DNA of 64,000 nt from Sphingomonas sp. LT1P40 (GCF_036663835.1 NZ_JAXOJT010000001.1:186001-250000); one strand, 5' to 3'; shown: positions 7,617 to 17,254, numbered from the stretch's first letter. A program made the numbers and translations. The notes: a model not told the origin generated them from the letters alone.

Positions 7617-8462
7617 TCAATAAACCACCCGCTCCACCGTCACGCCCTTGTCCGCCAGCATCGCCTGCACGCTGCCCTTGCCCGCAAGGTGCCCCGCGCC
7701 CACCGCCATGAACACCGTCCCCGGCTGCGCCATCCGCGCCGCGACCCAATCGGCAAAGCGCGCATTCCGTCGCGCGATCAGCACCTCCGCCACCTCCGGC
7801 GAAGCCTGCGCCACGCGGTTCATCTCCGTCCCCACCGTTTCCGCGTCGCCCGCGCCCCACGCCGTCACGAACCGGTCGAGCCGCTTCGCCGCATCGGGCA
7901 ATTCCTTCACCGTCGCATCCAGCATCGCGCTCTGCGCCGCGCCCGACAGCCCGTCGAACAGCATCAGCTGCCCGCGCGCCGATTCCAGCGCCTTGACCGG
8001 CTTGTCCGTACCCTCCGCCGCCTCGGACAAGGTCGCCTCGACTCCGTCATCCGCCGCATAGCCCGCCTTGGTCACCGCCAGCTGGCTCAGCGTCATCGCC
8101 GCCAGCCACGGCTCCATCCGGTCGATCGCCCCGTCCGGCATCCCAAGCGCCTTCGCCGCGGCATGCACCTCGGGTGAAAAGGGCGGCCCCCCGCGCGTCC
8201 CCAATTGCGCGGTCAGCGCCGCGATCGCCGCGGCATCGGGCCGCGCAATCTCCAGCACCACTTCGTCCGACGCATCGAACGCCTCGCGCACGCCATCGTC
8301 GAACCAGCGCATCCCCGGCTTCATCACATGCACCGTGCCGAACAGATAGATCGTCGTGTCCGCGTCCTTCACCACCCACAGCGCCGGATCGGCATCCTCG
8401 CCGAACAGCGAACAACCGTTGAGCAACAGCGCGGCGAGCAGAGCGAGGGCAGGGCGGATCAT
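7617..8462 (-). CDS. TraB/GumN family lipoprotein
   Basis: 281 residues with a lipoprotein signal peptide (lipobox LNGC, Cys about residue 17). The next part, [28 protein letters not shown], contains the GTVH motif that marks the TraB/GumN/PrgY family. A second conserved patch near the end reads [13 protein letters not shown] with the GxGHL motif. These motifs are thought to form a metal-dependent hydrolase-like site (Tiki/TraB superfamily), so a periplasmic peptidase-like role is possible but unproven. Its stop codon directly abuts the palindromic repeat. It is divergent from glyQ, with 78 bases between the starts. Confidence 0.8.
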   Translation of the reverse strand: MIRPALALLAALLLNGCSLFGEDADPALWVVKDADTTIYLFGTVHVMKPGMRWFDDGVREAFDASDEVVLEIARPDAAAIAALTAQLGTRGGPPFSPEVHAAAKALGMPDGAIDRMEPWLAAMTLSQLAVTKAGYAADDGVEATLSEAAEGTDKPVKALESARGQLMLFDGLSGAAQSAMLDATVKELPDAAKRLDRFVTAWGAGDAETVGTEMNRVAQASPEVAEVLIARRNARFADWVAARMAQPGTVFMAVGAGHLAGKGSVQAMLADKGVTVERVVY

Positions 8463-8540
8463 GCTTCAGTCACAACCCCATCAGCCACGCCCCGTCAACC
8501 GTTGACCCTGTGCCACCCCTGCGCCAAAGCGCAAACCGAC

Positions 8541-9422
8541 ATGACCAACCCTCTCAGCTTCCAGCGCATGATCCTGAAGCTCCATGATTACTGGAGCGAA
8601 CGCGGCTGCCTGATCCTGCAACCCTATGACATGCGCATGGGGGCAGGCACCTTCCACACCGCGACGACCTTGCGCGCACTTGGCCCGGACCCGTGGAACG
8701 CCGCCTTCGTCCAGCCCTGCCGCCGCCCGACCGATGGCCGCTATGGCGAGAACCCCAACCGGCTTCAGCATTACTACCAGTATCAGGTGATCCTGAAGCC
8801 CAGCCCGCCGGACCTGCAGGAGGCGTATCTGGGGTCGCTCGCCGCGATCGGCATCGACTTCACCAAGCACGACATCCGCTTCGTCGAGGATGACTGGGAA
8901 TCCCCTACGCTGGGTGCCTGGGGTCTTGGCTGGGAAGTGTGGTGCGACGGCATGGAAGTCACCCAATTCACCTATTTCCAGCAGATGGGCGGCTTCGACT
9001 GCAAGCCGGTGTCGGGCGAGCTGACCTACGGCCTCGAACGCCTGGCGATGTACATCCAGAACAAGGACAGCGTGTACGACCTGGCGTTCAACGACGCGCA
9101 GGGCGACAAACCGGCCTTCACCTATGGCGACGTGTTTCTCGAGAACGAGAAACAGATGTCGAAGTGGAATTTCGAGGTCGCCGATACCGACACGCTGTTC
9201 GACGCCTTCAAAAAGGCTGCGGCGGAGTGCGAGAACTGCCTGACCAACGACCTGCCGATCCCGGCCTATGAACAGGCGATCGAGGCCAGCCACATCTTCA
9301 ACCTGCTCCAGGCCCGCGGCGTGATCTCGGTTGCTGAACGCCAGGCCTATATCGGCCGCGTCCGCGATCTGGCGAAGGGTTCATGCGCGGCGTGGATGAC
9401 GAAGAACGGGTGGGCGGCGTGA
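8541..9422 (+). CDS. glyQ: Glycine--tRNA ligase alpha subunit
   Basis: 293 residues, normal length. The protein shows all GlyQ landmarks: [74 protein letters not shown] and [11 protein letters not shown]. It is the catalytic class II half of the bacterial alpha2beta2 glycyl-tRNA synthetase and pairs with glyS just downstream. The start is at 8541 (MTNPLSFQ); the frame is open far upstream through the antisense of the TraB gene but that part is not GlyQ-like. About 35 bases upstream is the palindrome GTCAA-CCG-TTGAC (8494-8506). Confidence 0.97.
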   Translation: MTNPLSFQRMILKLHDYWSERGCLILQPYDMRMGAGTFHTATTLRALGPDPWNAAFVQPCRRPTDGRYGENPNRLQHYYQYQVILKPSPPDLQEAYLGSLAAIGIDFTKHDIRFVEDDWESPTLGAWGLGWEVWCDGMEVTQFTYFQQMGGFDCKPVSGELTYGLERLAMYIQNKDSVYDLAFNDAQGDKPAFTYGDVFLENEKQMSKWNFEVADTDTLFDAFKKAAAECENCLTNDLPIPAYEQAIEASHIFNLLQARGVISVAERQAYIGRVRDLAKGSCAAWMTKNGWAA

Positions 9423-9433
9423 TGGCTCTTAAC

Positions 9434-9554
9434 AAGAAGACCCTCACCCAACCCTCTCCCGCGAAGGCGGGAGAGGGCTATCGATGCGCTCAACGCTCTG
9501 CGCTCCCTCGCCCGCTCTTCGCGGGAGAGGGCCGGGGTGAGGGCCTTCTTTTTC
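9434..9554. repeat. Palindromic repeat between glyQ and glyS
   Basis: Outer arms AAGAAGACCCTCACCC and GGGGTGAGGGCCTTCTTTTT pair. Inside are two hairpins of the CCCTCTCCCGC / GCGGGAGAGGG type, at about 9452-9477 and 9504-9530. The right end finishes in a T-run, so the element could act as a transcription attenuator between the two synthetase subunit genes. It belongs to the same repeat family as 11885-12016. Confidence 0.8.
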
Positions 9555-9573
9555 TGTCATTTGGCCACCCAGC

Positions 9574-11880
9574 ATGACCGACTTCCTCCTCGAACTCCGC
9601 TCCGAAGAAATCCCCGCGCGCATGCAGGATCGCGCGAGGGAAGACCTTGCCAAACTGTTCGCCGCCGAACTCAAAGCCGCCGGTCTCGAGGCAACCGAGC
9701 TCGTCACCTACGCCACCCCGCGTCGGCTGACGCTCATCGCCCGCGACCTCCCCGAACAGACCGCCGCCGTCAGCGAAGAACTAAAAGGCCCCCCCGCCGA
9801 CGCCCCCGACGCCGCCATCGACGGCTTCCTGCGCAAGGCTGGGTTGACCCGCGACGTGCTGGAAACCCGCGACGTCAAGGGCCGCGCGACCCTGTTCGCC
9901 GTCATCGACAAACCCGGCCGCGCCACGGCGCAAGTGCTGGCTGACGCCATCCCCGCCATCATCCGCGCCTTCCCCTGGCCCAAATCGATGCGCTGGGGCG
10001 ACGCGTCGCTCAGCACCGAAAGCCAGCGCTGGGTCCGTCCGCTGCAAGGCATCGTCGCACTGTTTGGCGACGACGTCGTCCCGTGCGAAGTCGCTGGCGT
10101 GCAGTCCGGCGCGGCCACCGTCGGCCACCGCTTCCACCATCCCGGCATCATCACCATCGGCAGCGCATCCGACTATGTCGAGAAACTGCGCGCCTGCCAC
10201 GTCATCGTCGACCAGAACGAACGCCGCGTCACCATCGCGCTCGGCGCGAAGATGGCCGCGAACAAGGCCGGCCTGACGCTGATCGAGGATGAGGCTCTGG
10301 TCTCCGAAAACGCCGGCCTCACCGAATGGCCGGTGCCCCTGCTCGGCCGCTTCGACGAAGCCTTCCTCGACGTCCCGCCCGAAGTGATCCAGCTGACGGC
10401 GCGCGTGAACCAGAAATATTTCGTCTGCAACGATGCAACCGGCAAGCTCGCCAACGCCTTCGTCTGCACCGCCAATATCGAAGCATCGGACGACGGCGCA
10501 AAGATCGTCGAGGGCAACCAGAAAGTCCTCGCCGCCCGCCTCAGCGACGCCCGCTTCTTCTACGAAACAGACCTCAAGACGAAGCTCGACGACCTCCGCC
10601 CAAAACTCGAAAAGATCGTCTTCCACGAAAAACTCGGCACCGTCGCCGACAAGGTCGATCGCGTCGCCAAACTGGCCCGCTGGCTAGTGGAAGAGGGCAT
10701 CGTGAAGGGCGCAGACGCGGAGCAAGCCGAACGCGCCGCCCGCCTCGCCAAGGCTGACCTCGTCACCGGCATGGTCGGCGAATTCCCCGAGCTACAGGGC
10801 CTGATGGGCGGCTATTACGCCGCCGCCCAAGGCGAAGACCCCGCCGTCGCCGCCGCCATCCGCGACCACTACAAGCCGGTCGGGCAGGGCGACGACGTCC
10901 CCACCGCGCCGATCACGGTAGCGGTGTCGTTGGCGGATAAGCTGGATACATTGTTTGCGTTCTTTGCGATCGGCCAAGCACCAACCGGTTCGCGCGATCC
11001 TTTTGCCCTTAGAAGAGCGGCGATTGGCATCATTGCGCTGTTGGTAAAGAACGATCTTCGGATGCCCTACTTTAAGGTCATGTTCCCTGTAATTGAGGGG
11101 CTAGGCGCGTCTATGGGGCGCGCGAGGTCTCAAGAAATTGCTCGTGCGCTCGGGGACTTGGGTGCTCACCGGTATCTTGGGTTAGAGTTTGCCAAACGTC
11201 AGTATGATGAGGCGATCAGGCGGCAAAACCCTGATGAGAATGCCGAGATTGAAGCATTGTATGCAGCGGTGATGGAAACGCCTCAGAAAGTCTCCGATTT
11301 TCTGTCCGACCGCCTCAAAGTCCAGCAACGCGAAGCCGGGGTCCGCCACGACCTGATCGACGCCGTCTTCGCACTGGGTGGTGAGGACGATCTCGTTCGC
11401 CTGCTCGCCCGCGTCCACGCGCTCCAGTCCTTCGTTACGACCGAGGATGGCCGCAACCTCCTCGCCGGCTACAAACGCGCCGCGAACATCCTGAAGAAGG
11501 AGGGTTACGCCGTCGCCTCCAACGCCGTCACCCCAGCGAAAGCTGGGGTCTCTGACGATGGCGGGGTGCAAGAGCCGCACGAGACCCCTGCTTTCGCAGG
11601 GGTGACGATTCCACTTTCCTACACGCCCGAAATCCAGGAAACTGCCCTCATCACCGCCCTCGACACCGCCGAGCCAAAAGCCACGGCAGCGATCGAGGCC
11701 GAGGATTTCGAAGGCGCGATGGCGGCCCTTGCCAGCCTCCGCGCCCCGATCGATGCGTTCTTTGAAACCGTGATCGTCAACGACACCGACGCGGCGAAGC
11801 GCGAAGCCCGCCTCGCGCTCCTCGCCCGCATGCGCGACGCGGTGCTGAAAGTGGCCGATTTCTCGAAGATCGAGGGCTGA
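9574..11880 (+). CDS. glyS: Glycine--tRNA ligase beta subunit, with two extra segments
   Basis: 768 residues; family members are usually about 690-700. The N-terminus FLLELRSEEIPARM, WPKSMRWGDASLSTESQRWVRP, VGHRFHHPG, NQKYFVCND and the anticodon-binding end GVRHDLIDAVFALGGEDDLVRLL are standard. It binds tRNA-Gly and completes the alpha2beta2 enzyme with GlyQ. Two oddities explain the extra length. Residues about 468-572 are coded by visibly less G+C-rich DNA with different codon choice and include extra sequence between NDLRMP and KVSDFLSDRLKV. Residues about 651-678 are coded by an inserted palindromic repeat (11526-11607) that stays in frame and reads TPAKAGV...TPAFAGVT. The frame is intact, so the gene is probably functional. 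Confidence 0.93.
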   Translation: MTDFLLELRSEEIPARMQDRAREDLAKLFAAELKAAGLEATELVTYATPRRLTLIARDLPEQTAAVSEELKGPPADAPDAAIDGFLRKAGLTRDVLETRDVKGRATLFAVIDKPGRATAQVLADAIPAIIRAFPWPKSMRWGDASLSTESQRWVRPLQGIVALFGDDVVPCEVAGVQSGAATVGHRFHHPGIITIGSASDYVEKLRACHVIVDQNERRVTIALGAKMAANKAGLTLIEDEALVSENAGLTEWPVPLLGRFDEAFLDVPPEVIQLTARVNQKYFVCNDATGKLANAFVCTANIEASDDGAKIVEGNQKVLAARLSDARFFYETDLKTKLDDLRPKLEKIVFHEKLGTVADKVDRVAKLARWLVEEGIVKGADAEQAERAARLAKADLVTGMVGEFPELQGLMGGYYAAAQGEDPAVAAAIRDHYKPVGQGDDVPTAPITVAVSLADKLDTLFAFFAIGQAPTGSRDPFALRRAAIGIIALLVKNDLRMPYFKVMFPVIEGLGASMGRARSQEIARALGDLGAHRYLGLEFAKRQYDEAIRRQNPDENAEIEALYAAVMETPQKVSDFLSDRLKVQQREAGVRHDLIDAVFALGGEDDLVRLLARVHALQSFVTTEDGRNLLAGYKRAANILKKEGYAVASNAVTPAKAGVSDDGGVQEPHETPAFAGVTIPLSYTPEIQETALITALDTAEPKATAAIEAEDFEGAMAALASLRAPIDAFFETVIVNDTDAAKREARLALLARMRDAVLKVADFSKIEG
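11526..11607. repeat. Palindromic repeat inside the glyS coding sequence
   Basis: CGTCACCCCAGCGAAAGCTG (start of left arm, 11526) is matched by the right arm ending CTTTCGCAGGGGTGACG at 11607. Both arms carry their own small hairpin. The same element type occurs inside rnr (44039-44119) and between genes at 45505-45612. It is read through in frame. Confidence 0.85.
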
Positions 11881-11884
11881 TCTT

Positions 11885-12016
11885 CTTCTTACCCTCTCCC
11901 GCTTTCGCGGGAGAGGGAGGGACCCGCGAAGCGGGAGGGTGAGGGTCTTCTTCTTCGACCGGCCCAAGAAGAAGACCCTCACCCAACCCTCTCCCGTAAA
12001 GAACGGGAGAGGGCTA
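11885..12016. repeat. Palindromic repeat after glyS
   Basis: Two inverted copies of the CCCTCTCCCG...CGGGAGAGGG hairpin unit (11892-11917 and 11986-12012), linked by GAGGGTCTTCTTCTTC and its complement GAAGAAGACCCTC. It is the same family as the repeat between glyQ and glyS. It may terminate the glyS transcript and shield ppdK. Confidence 0.8.
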
Positions 12017-12046
12017 AATACACCGTAACCTTTGAGACTTTCCACC

Positions 12047-12092
12047 TGTCAACTTCGCCGCCAAAACCCCGTCAAAACGTCAAGTCTGTCAA
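12047..12092. promoter_or_regulatory. Cluster of GTCAA motifs upstream of ppdK
   Basis: GTCAA occurs four times in 46 bases (12048, 12071, 12079, 12088), twice as TGTCAA, and the last copy extends to TGTCAACCG. The same longer word recurs at 25759 and, inverted, at 25838, and as CGTCAACCG at 8493. Possible protein-binding sites; no known regulator is recognised. Confidence 0.3.
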
Positions 12093-12223
12093 CCGCCACC
12101 CCCATCTTGCCCAACCCCAAGCAAATCTAACCGCTGACAGCGCTGGACAGCCCCTTCCCCCGCCTTCGCACCTGCGGTAGGCCGCGCCGAGCGCGTGGGG
12201 AGCGCGGGACGGAAGGGGTTTGA

Positions 12224-14887
12224 ATGACTCGTTATGTGTACCGCTTTGGTGGCGACGTTTCCGATGGTGGTCAGGGTGACAAGAACTTGCTGGGGGGCAA
12301 GGGCGCGAACCTCGATGGCATGGCCGGGATCGGCCTGCCGGTGCCACCGGGCTTCACCATCAGCACCCCGGTCTGCGCGCTCTATTACGAAAATGGCGGC
12401 AGCTTCCCCGACAGCCTGAAGGCCGAAGTCGCCAACGGCATCGCCCATATCGAGGGGATCACCGCCAAGAAATTCGGCGTCGCCGCTGATCCGCTGCTCG
12501 TGTCGGTCCGCTCCGGTGCTCGCGCCTCGATGCCCGGCATGATGGACACCGTCCTCAACCTCGGCCTCAACGACGACACCGTCGTTGGTCTGGCGGACAT
12601 CAGCGGCGACGCCCGCTTCGCCTGGGACAGCTATCGCCGCTTCATCCAGATGTATTCCGACGTCGTCCTCGAACTCGACCATGGCCGGTTCGAGGAAGCG
12701 CTTGAGATCGCCAAGGAAGACAATGGCTATAATCTCGACACCGACCTGACCGCCGCCGACTGGCAAAAGCTGGTCGAGGAGTACAAGGCGATCGTCGTCG
12801 AACTATGGGGCAAGCCCTTCCCGCAGGACGTCCATGACCAGCTCTGGGGCGCAGTCGGCGCGGTGTTCGGATCGTGGCAGTCGGAGCGCGCGAAAGTCTA
12901 TCGCCGCCTCAACGACATCCCCGCCGACTGGGGCACCGCTGTCAACGTCCAGGCGATGGTCTTCGGCAATATGGGCGAAACCAGCGCCACCGGCGTCGCC
13001 TTCACCCGCGACCCCGCGACCGGCGAGAACGCGTACTATGGCGAATTCCTGATCAACGCCCAGGGTGAGGACGTCGTCGCCGGCATCCGCACCCCGCAAT
13101 ATCTGACGCTGGCAGCGCGGGAGCGGGCTGGGGCCAAGCCCGCCTCGATGGAAGAGGCGATGCCGGCGGTGTATGCCCAGCTCGCCGCCGTCTTCGTGAC
13201 GCTCGAAACCCATTACCGCGACATGCAGGACATCGAGTTCACGGTGGAGCGCGGCAAACTCTGGATGCTTCAGACCCGGTCGGGCAAGCGCACCGCCAAG
13301 GCCGCGTTGAAGATCGCCGTCGACATGGCCGAGGAAGGGCTGATCACGCAGGAGGAAGCGATCGCCCGCGTCGACCCCGCCGCGCTTGATCAGTTGCTCC
13401 ACCCGACGCTCGACCCATCCGCGCCGCGCGACGTGCTGACCAAGGGGCTGCCCGCATCGCCGGGTGCCGCCTCCGGCTTCGTCGTGTTCGACAGCGACAC
13501 GGCGGAAAAGCGCGCAGCGGCAGGCGACTCAGTCATCCTCGTCCGCGTCGAAACGTCGCCTGAGGATATCCACGGCATGCACGCCGCCCGCGGCATCCTC
13601 ACGGCACGCGGCGGCATGACCAGCCACGCCGCCGTGGTCGCGCGCGGCATGGGTCGCCCCTGCGTCTCCGGCGCAGGCACGCTCTCGATCAAGGCAGCCG
13701 AAGGCGTCATGCGCGTCGGTCAGCGCGAGGTGAAGGAGGGTGACCTGATCACCATCGACGGCTCGACCGGAGAGGTGATGATCGGCGAAGTCCCGACGAT
13801 CCAGCCCGAACTGGCCGGCGATTTCGGCACGCTTATGGTGTGGGCCGATAAGGTCCGCCGCCTGAAGGTACGCACCAACGCCGAAACTCCGCTCGACTGC
13901 CGCACCGCCCGCGAATTCGGGGCGGAGGGCATTGGCCTGTGCCGCACCGAACATATGTTCTTCGACGCCGCCCGCATCACCGCCGTCCGCCAGATGATCC
14001 TGGCCGATAGCGAGGCGGGTCGCCGCGAAGCGCTGGACAAATTGCTCCCCGAACAGCGCGCCGACTTCACCGAGATTTTCGAGGTGATGGCCGGGCTGCC
14101 CTGTACCATCCGCCTGCTCGATCCGCCGCTGCACGAATTCCTGCCGCATGAGGAGAGCGAGTTCGAGGAAGTGGCCAAGGCCGCCGGTCTCGACGTCGAA
14201 ACGCTCCGCCGCCGCGCCGCCGAACTGCATGAGTTCAACCCGATGCTGGGCCATCGCGGTTGCCGTCTGGGCGTCACCTACCCCGAAATCTACGAGATGC
14301 AGGCCCGCGCCATCTTCGAGGCTGCGTGCGACGTCGCCGAGAAGTCCGGCGCCGCGCCAGTGCCCGAGGTAATGATCCCGCTCGTCGCCACCCGCCGCGA
14401 GTTGGAACTGATGAAGATCGTGGTCGACAAGGCGGCACAGGCGGTCTTCGCCGAAAAGGGCCGCACGATCGAATATCTCGTCGGCACGATGATCGAACTG
14501 CCGCGTGCCGCACTGCGCGCCGGGGACATTGCCGAAGTCGGCGAATTCTTCAGCTTCGGCACCAACGATCTGACGCAAACCACGCTGGGCGTCAGCCGCG
14601 ACGATGCCGGACGCTTTCTGACCACCTATGTCGAAAAGGGCATCTACGCCCGCGACCCGTTCGTCAGCATCGACGTTGAAGGGGTCGGTGAACTCATCAG
14701 CATCGCCGCCGAACGCGGTCGCGCGACCCGCCCCAATATCAAATTAGGCATCTGCGGTGAGCATGGCGGCGACCCCGCCTCGATCGATTTCTGTGAGACG
14801 ATCGGCCTCGACTACGTCAGCGCCTCGCCATACCGTGTCCCGATCGCGCGTCTGGCGGCGGCGCAAGCGGCGTTGAAGGCGAAGTGA
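12224..14887 (+). CDS. ppdK: Pyruvate, phosphate dikinase
   Basis: 887 residues, the usual size. The N-terminal ATP-grasp domain begins VYRFGGDVSDGG..KNLLGGKGANLDGMA and contains SVRSGARASMPGMMDTVLNLG. The central phosphohistidine domain has GGMTSHAAVVARGMG with catalytic His468. The C-terminal TIM-barrel PEP/pyruvate domain has GAEGIGLCRTEHMFF and ends near LGICGEHGGDP with Cys844, the usual acid/base cysteine. The enzyme interconverts pyruvate, ATP and Pi with PEP, AMP and PPi, so it links glycolysis and gluconeogenesis in organisms that lack phosphofructokinase. It is translationally coupled to the next gene by a GTGA overlap. Confidence 0.97.
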   Translation: MTRYVYRFGGDVSDGGQGDKNLLGGKGANLDGMAGIGLPVPPGFTISTPVCALYYENGGSFPDSLKAEVANGIAHIEGITAKKFGVAADPLLVSVRSGARASMPGMMDTVLNLGLNDDTVVGLADISGDARFAWDSYRRFIQMYSDVVLELDHGRFEEALEIAKEDNGYNLDTDLTAADWQKLVEEYKAIVVELWGKPFPQDVHDQLWGAVGAVFGSWQSERAKVYRRLNDIPADWGTAVNVQAMVFGNMGETSATGVAFTRDPATGENAYYGEFLINAQGEDVVAGIRTPQYLTLAARERAGAKPASMEEAMPAVYAQLAAVFVTLETHYRDMQDIEFTVERGKLWMLQTRSGKRTAKAALKIAVDMAEEGLITQEEAIARVDPAALDQLLHPTLDPSAPRDVLTKGLPASPGAASGFVVFDSDTAEKRAAAGDSVILVRVETSPEDIHGMHAARGILTARGGMTSHAAVVARGMGRPCVSGAGTLSIKAAEGVMRVGQREVKEGDLITIDGSTGEVMIGEVPTIQPELAGDFGTLMVWADKVRRLKVRTNAETPLDCRTAREFGAEGIGLCRTEHMFFDAARITAVRQMILADSEAGRREALDKLLPEQRADFTEIFEVMAGLPCTIRLLDPPLHEFLPHEESEFEEVAKAAGLDVETLRRRAAELHEFNPMLGHRGCRLGVTYPEIYEMQARAIFEAACDVAEKSGAAPVPEVMIPLVATRRELELMKIVVDKAAQAVFAEKGRTIEYLVGTMIELPRAALRAGDIAEVGEFFSFGTNDLTQTTLGVSRDDAGRFLTTYVEKGIYARDPFVSIDVEGVGELISIAAERGRATRPNIKLGICGEHGGDPASIDFCETIGLDYVSASPYRVPIARLAAAQAALKAK

Positions 14888-15420
14888 TCGGCATGGCGGC
14901 GCTGGCGATTGCCGTCGCCGCCATGCCGCAACGCCCGATGAAACCGGTCGAACGCCTCAATGCCGACTTACTGGCGGCCAGCACCGCGACGGCGACGCTG
15001 GAAAAATGGTGCGGCGAGCGGCGGCTCGCCGATCCGGCACGCGTTCGTGCGGCAGTGGATCGCTCGCCCGCGCCCAAGCCGTCGGCGGCGATCCGCTATC
15101 GTTTGAAGGTTTCCGCGAGCGAACCGCTGGCCTTTCGCCGCGTCCATCTGATGTGCGGCACGCATATCCTGTCGGTGGCGACCAACTGGTACGTCCCCGC
15201 CCGGCTCACGCCGGAAATGAACGCCGCGCTAGCCAATGGCGACGCACCGTTCGGTCGCGTCATCCTGCCACTATCGCCCAGCCGCCAGACGCTGTCCGCG
15301 CGCATCTCATCCAATGGCAGCACGATCCTGCGCCACCGCGCGATGGTCCTCGACAGCGGGGGGCACCCGCTGGCCGAGGTCACCGAAAACTATCAGCGCG
15401 TACTGGTCAGTAACGACTAA
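14884..15420 (+). CDS. Hypothetical protein, possibly chorismate-lyase-like fold
   Basis: 178 residues from a GTG that overlaps the ppdK stop (GTGA at 14884-14887), so translation is probably coupled. The first about 20 residues are hydrophobic but end without a clear cleavage site. The conserved-looking part is RLNADLLAASTATATLEKWC, then FRRVHLMCGTHILSVATNWYVPARLTPEMNAAL and DAPFGRVILPLSPSRQT. The NWYVPxRLTPxMNxxL...PFG pattern recalls UbiC-type chorismate lyases and related sphingomonad proteins, but this is from memory and the catalytic residues are not verified. Its end overlaps the next, convergent gene by four bases. Confidence 0.5.
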   Translation: MIGMAALAIAVAAMPQRPMKPVERLNADLLAASTATATLEKWCGERRLADPARVRAAVDRSPAPKPSAAIRYRLKVSASEPLAFRRVHLMCGTHILSVATNWYVPARLTPEMNAALANGDAPFGRVILPLSPSRQTLSARISSNGSTILRHRAMVLDSGGHPLAEVTENYQRVLVSND

Positions 15421-16166
15421 CTTTCCGCCCGCACATGCGGCGGCAGCCATTCGTGGCTCCGCTGCACCGGGCGCGCTTCCGACTGCGCTATAACGGGTGC
15501 CGGGGCGGGCGGCGCGGGAGCTGGCGCAACCGGCGCAGTTTCAGGCGCTGGTGCCGCAACTGCGGGCGCGGCGGGCGCGGGCGCTGGGTCCTGAAACGAT
15601 GGGTCAGTCTCCGCTGCCTTCACCTCCTCCTGCACGGGGGCAGGGGCGGTGGGATAGGCAGGCGCGTCGGGCGCGATCGGCTGGGGTTGCGGTTGCGGTG
15701 CCGGTTCCGGCGTTCCCATCGCCAGCGGCGGCGGAGTCGGGCCTTCGGGGATCCAGTTCTTCGTCGCTTCGGGCTCGGGCGGCGGCGCTGGTTCGTCCTT
15801 CGTATCGCGGTTGAGCCATGTCGCCGCAACTGCACCGGCCCCGGCGGCAGCCGCCAGCGGCAGGAACGATGTTCCACGGGAATCCTCGGATTTTTCCTTA
15901 ACAGGCTCCGGGGGGTTTTCGGCAATCGGTTCAGGTGAGGGCTCGGATGACGCGACGGTGGGCGCGGTATCGCGCGCAGCTTCCAGCTCCTTTACGCGCC
16001 GCTCTAGCCGCTCGGCTTCCTCACGCCAAGCAGCAGAGGATTCCTCCTCCTCCTGCAACAGACGCTTCCACTTCTTGCCACCCGAACTGCTCGCCAGGCC
16101 GAATAACCAACCCGCGAACAGCGTGATGCCCAGCGCCACCCATTCGGTGGGCGTGTTGAACAACAT
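15417..16166 (-). CDS. Membrane-anchored Pro/Ala-rich protein of unknown function
   Basis: 249 residues. One N-terminal hydrophobic helix (about 8-28, WVALGITLFAGWLFGLA) is followed by a charged coiled-coil (about 35-65, EEEESSAAWREEAERLERRVKELEAA written here as adjoining segments). A second hydrophobic stretch (about 102-115, LPLAAAAGAGAVAATW) is followed by a long low-complexity tail rich in Pro, Ala and Glu. No enzymatic motif is visible. A GGGGAGA ribosome site precedes the start. It lies just downstream of tadC on the same strand, so it could be the last gene of the pilus transcription unit, but nothing else ties it to pili. Confidence 0.55.
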   Translation of the reverse strand: MLFNTPTEWVALGITLFAGWLFGLASSSGGKKWKRLLQEEEESSAAWREEAERLERRVKELEAARDTAPTVASSEPSPEPIAENPPEPVKEKSEDSRGTSFLPLAAAAGAGAVAATWLNRDTKDEPAPPPEPEATKNWIPEGPTPPPLAMGTPEPAPQPQPQPIAPDAPAYPTAPAPVQEEVKAAETDPSFQDPAPAPAAPAVAAPAPETAPVAPAPAPPAPAPVIAQSEARPVQRSHEWLPPHVRAES

Positions 16167-16251
16167 TGCAGAGTCTCCCCGTTTCGTCCCTGAAACAGGT
16201 TAACCAAAGCTTCGCTGAGAAGCCAGTCGTCGAATTGCGTGGTTTGCGGCG

Positions 16252-17250
16252 TCAGCCGCTCAGCAGCGCATCGTTGATCGAGCATGCCGCCGGGCCAAGG
16301 ATCACGACGAACAGCACCGGAAGAATGAACAAAATCAGCGGCACGGTCATGATCGCGGGCAGGCGTGCGGCCTTTTCCTCGGCGCGCATCATGCGTTCGT
16401 TGCGGAATTCGGCGGAGAGGACGCGCAGCGCGGACGCGAGTGGGGTACCGTATTTCTCCGTCTGAATCATGGTGGTGACCACGCCGCGAACTGAATCGAG
16501 GTCGATTCGCATCGCCATATTCTCAAACGCGTGCCGCCTGTCAGTCAGGAACCCAAGCTCGATCGCCGCGAGCGAGAATTCCTCGCCCAGCTCGGGATAA
16601 GCCTTGCCCAGTTCCTTCGACACGCGGCCAAAAGCGGCATCGACCGTGAGTCCCGCTTCGGCACAGATCACCAGCAGGTCGAGCGCGTCCGGAATCCCCT
16701 TGCGAATCGCCGAGCTGCGCTTCGAGATCTTGTTCTTCAGATAGATATCCGGCGCTTTATAGCTCAGGATGAACGTACCGGCGACTAGGCCATAGGCCTT
16801 GAGCGGGGTCCAGTCGGAAAACATTTCGGTGCCATAGACCAGGAACAGCATCGTCCCGCCGACGAAGATTGGCAGCATCAGTCGCCCGAAAATCACCGCA
16901 AAGGCATAGTCCTTTGACCGCACACCGGCCTGGAGCAATTTGATCTGCGTCGCCTTGACCTGCGAATCCTGCAGCATCTTGAGCGATGAGAGGAAATTGC
17001 GGATGCGGTCGGTCGTGTCGTTCTGCCGCACCAGCTTTGCGCGGCGCTTGCTGGTCGATGCGGTGATGCCCGCTTTCAGTTGCTCGCGGCGTTCGTTCAG
17101 CGCCTTGACGCGCTTCGCCATCGGATCGCGCACCGACGTCGCGGCATAGATCGCCAGCAACACGCAAAATGCCGCCACGCCGGCGAGCAGGGTCGCCACA
17201 TAGAGGACATCGACGCCAAGCAGGGTGGGGCCATCGGGATTGCTTAGCAT
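16252..17250 (-). CDS. tadC: Tad pilus inner-membrane platform protein TadC
   Basis: 332 residues with a type II secretion F (GspF-like) domain. An N-terminal membrane helix (about 14-33) is followed by a basic cytoplasmic segment, two central hydrophobic segments, and IRKGIPDALDLLVICAEAGLTVDAAFGRVSKEL. Near the C-terminus are RMMRAEEKAARLPAIMTVPLILFILPVLFVVILGPA, here in two pieces of membrane helix. These are standard TadC features. With TadB it forms the inner-membrane platform on which the motor ATPase adds or removes Flp subunits. It begins four bases after tadB ends. Confidence 0.9.
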   Translation of the reverse strand: MLSNPDGPTLLGVDVLYVATLLAGVAAFCVLLAIYAATSVRDPMAKRVKALNERREQLKAGITASTSKRRAKLVRQNDTTDRIRNFLSSLKMLQDSQVKATQIKLLQAGVRSKDYAFAVIFGRLMLPIFVGGTMLFLVYGTEMFSDWTPLKAYGLVAGTFILSYKAPDIYLKNKISKRSSAIRKGIPDALDLLVICAEAGLTVDAAFGRVSKELGKAYPELGEEFSLAAIELGFLTDRRHAFENMAMRIDLDSVRGVVTTMIQTEKYGTPLASALRVLSAEFRNERMMRAEEKAARLPAIMTVPLILFILPVLFVVILGPAACSINDALLSG

Positions 17251-17254
17251 CGCA

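Noticed and set aside
9574..11880. glyS as a pseudogene because of insertions
   Set aside because: The frame is intact and the family motifs on both sides of the insertions are in phase.
9434..12016. Repeats around glyS as a CRISPR array
   Set aside because: Units are palindromic, of unequal spacing and only a few; there are no regular spacers and no cas genes.
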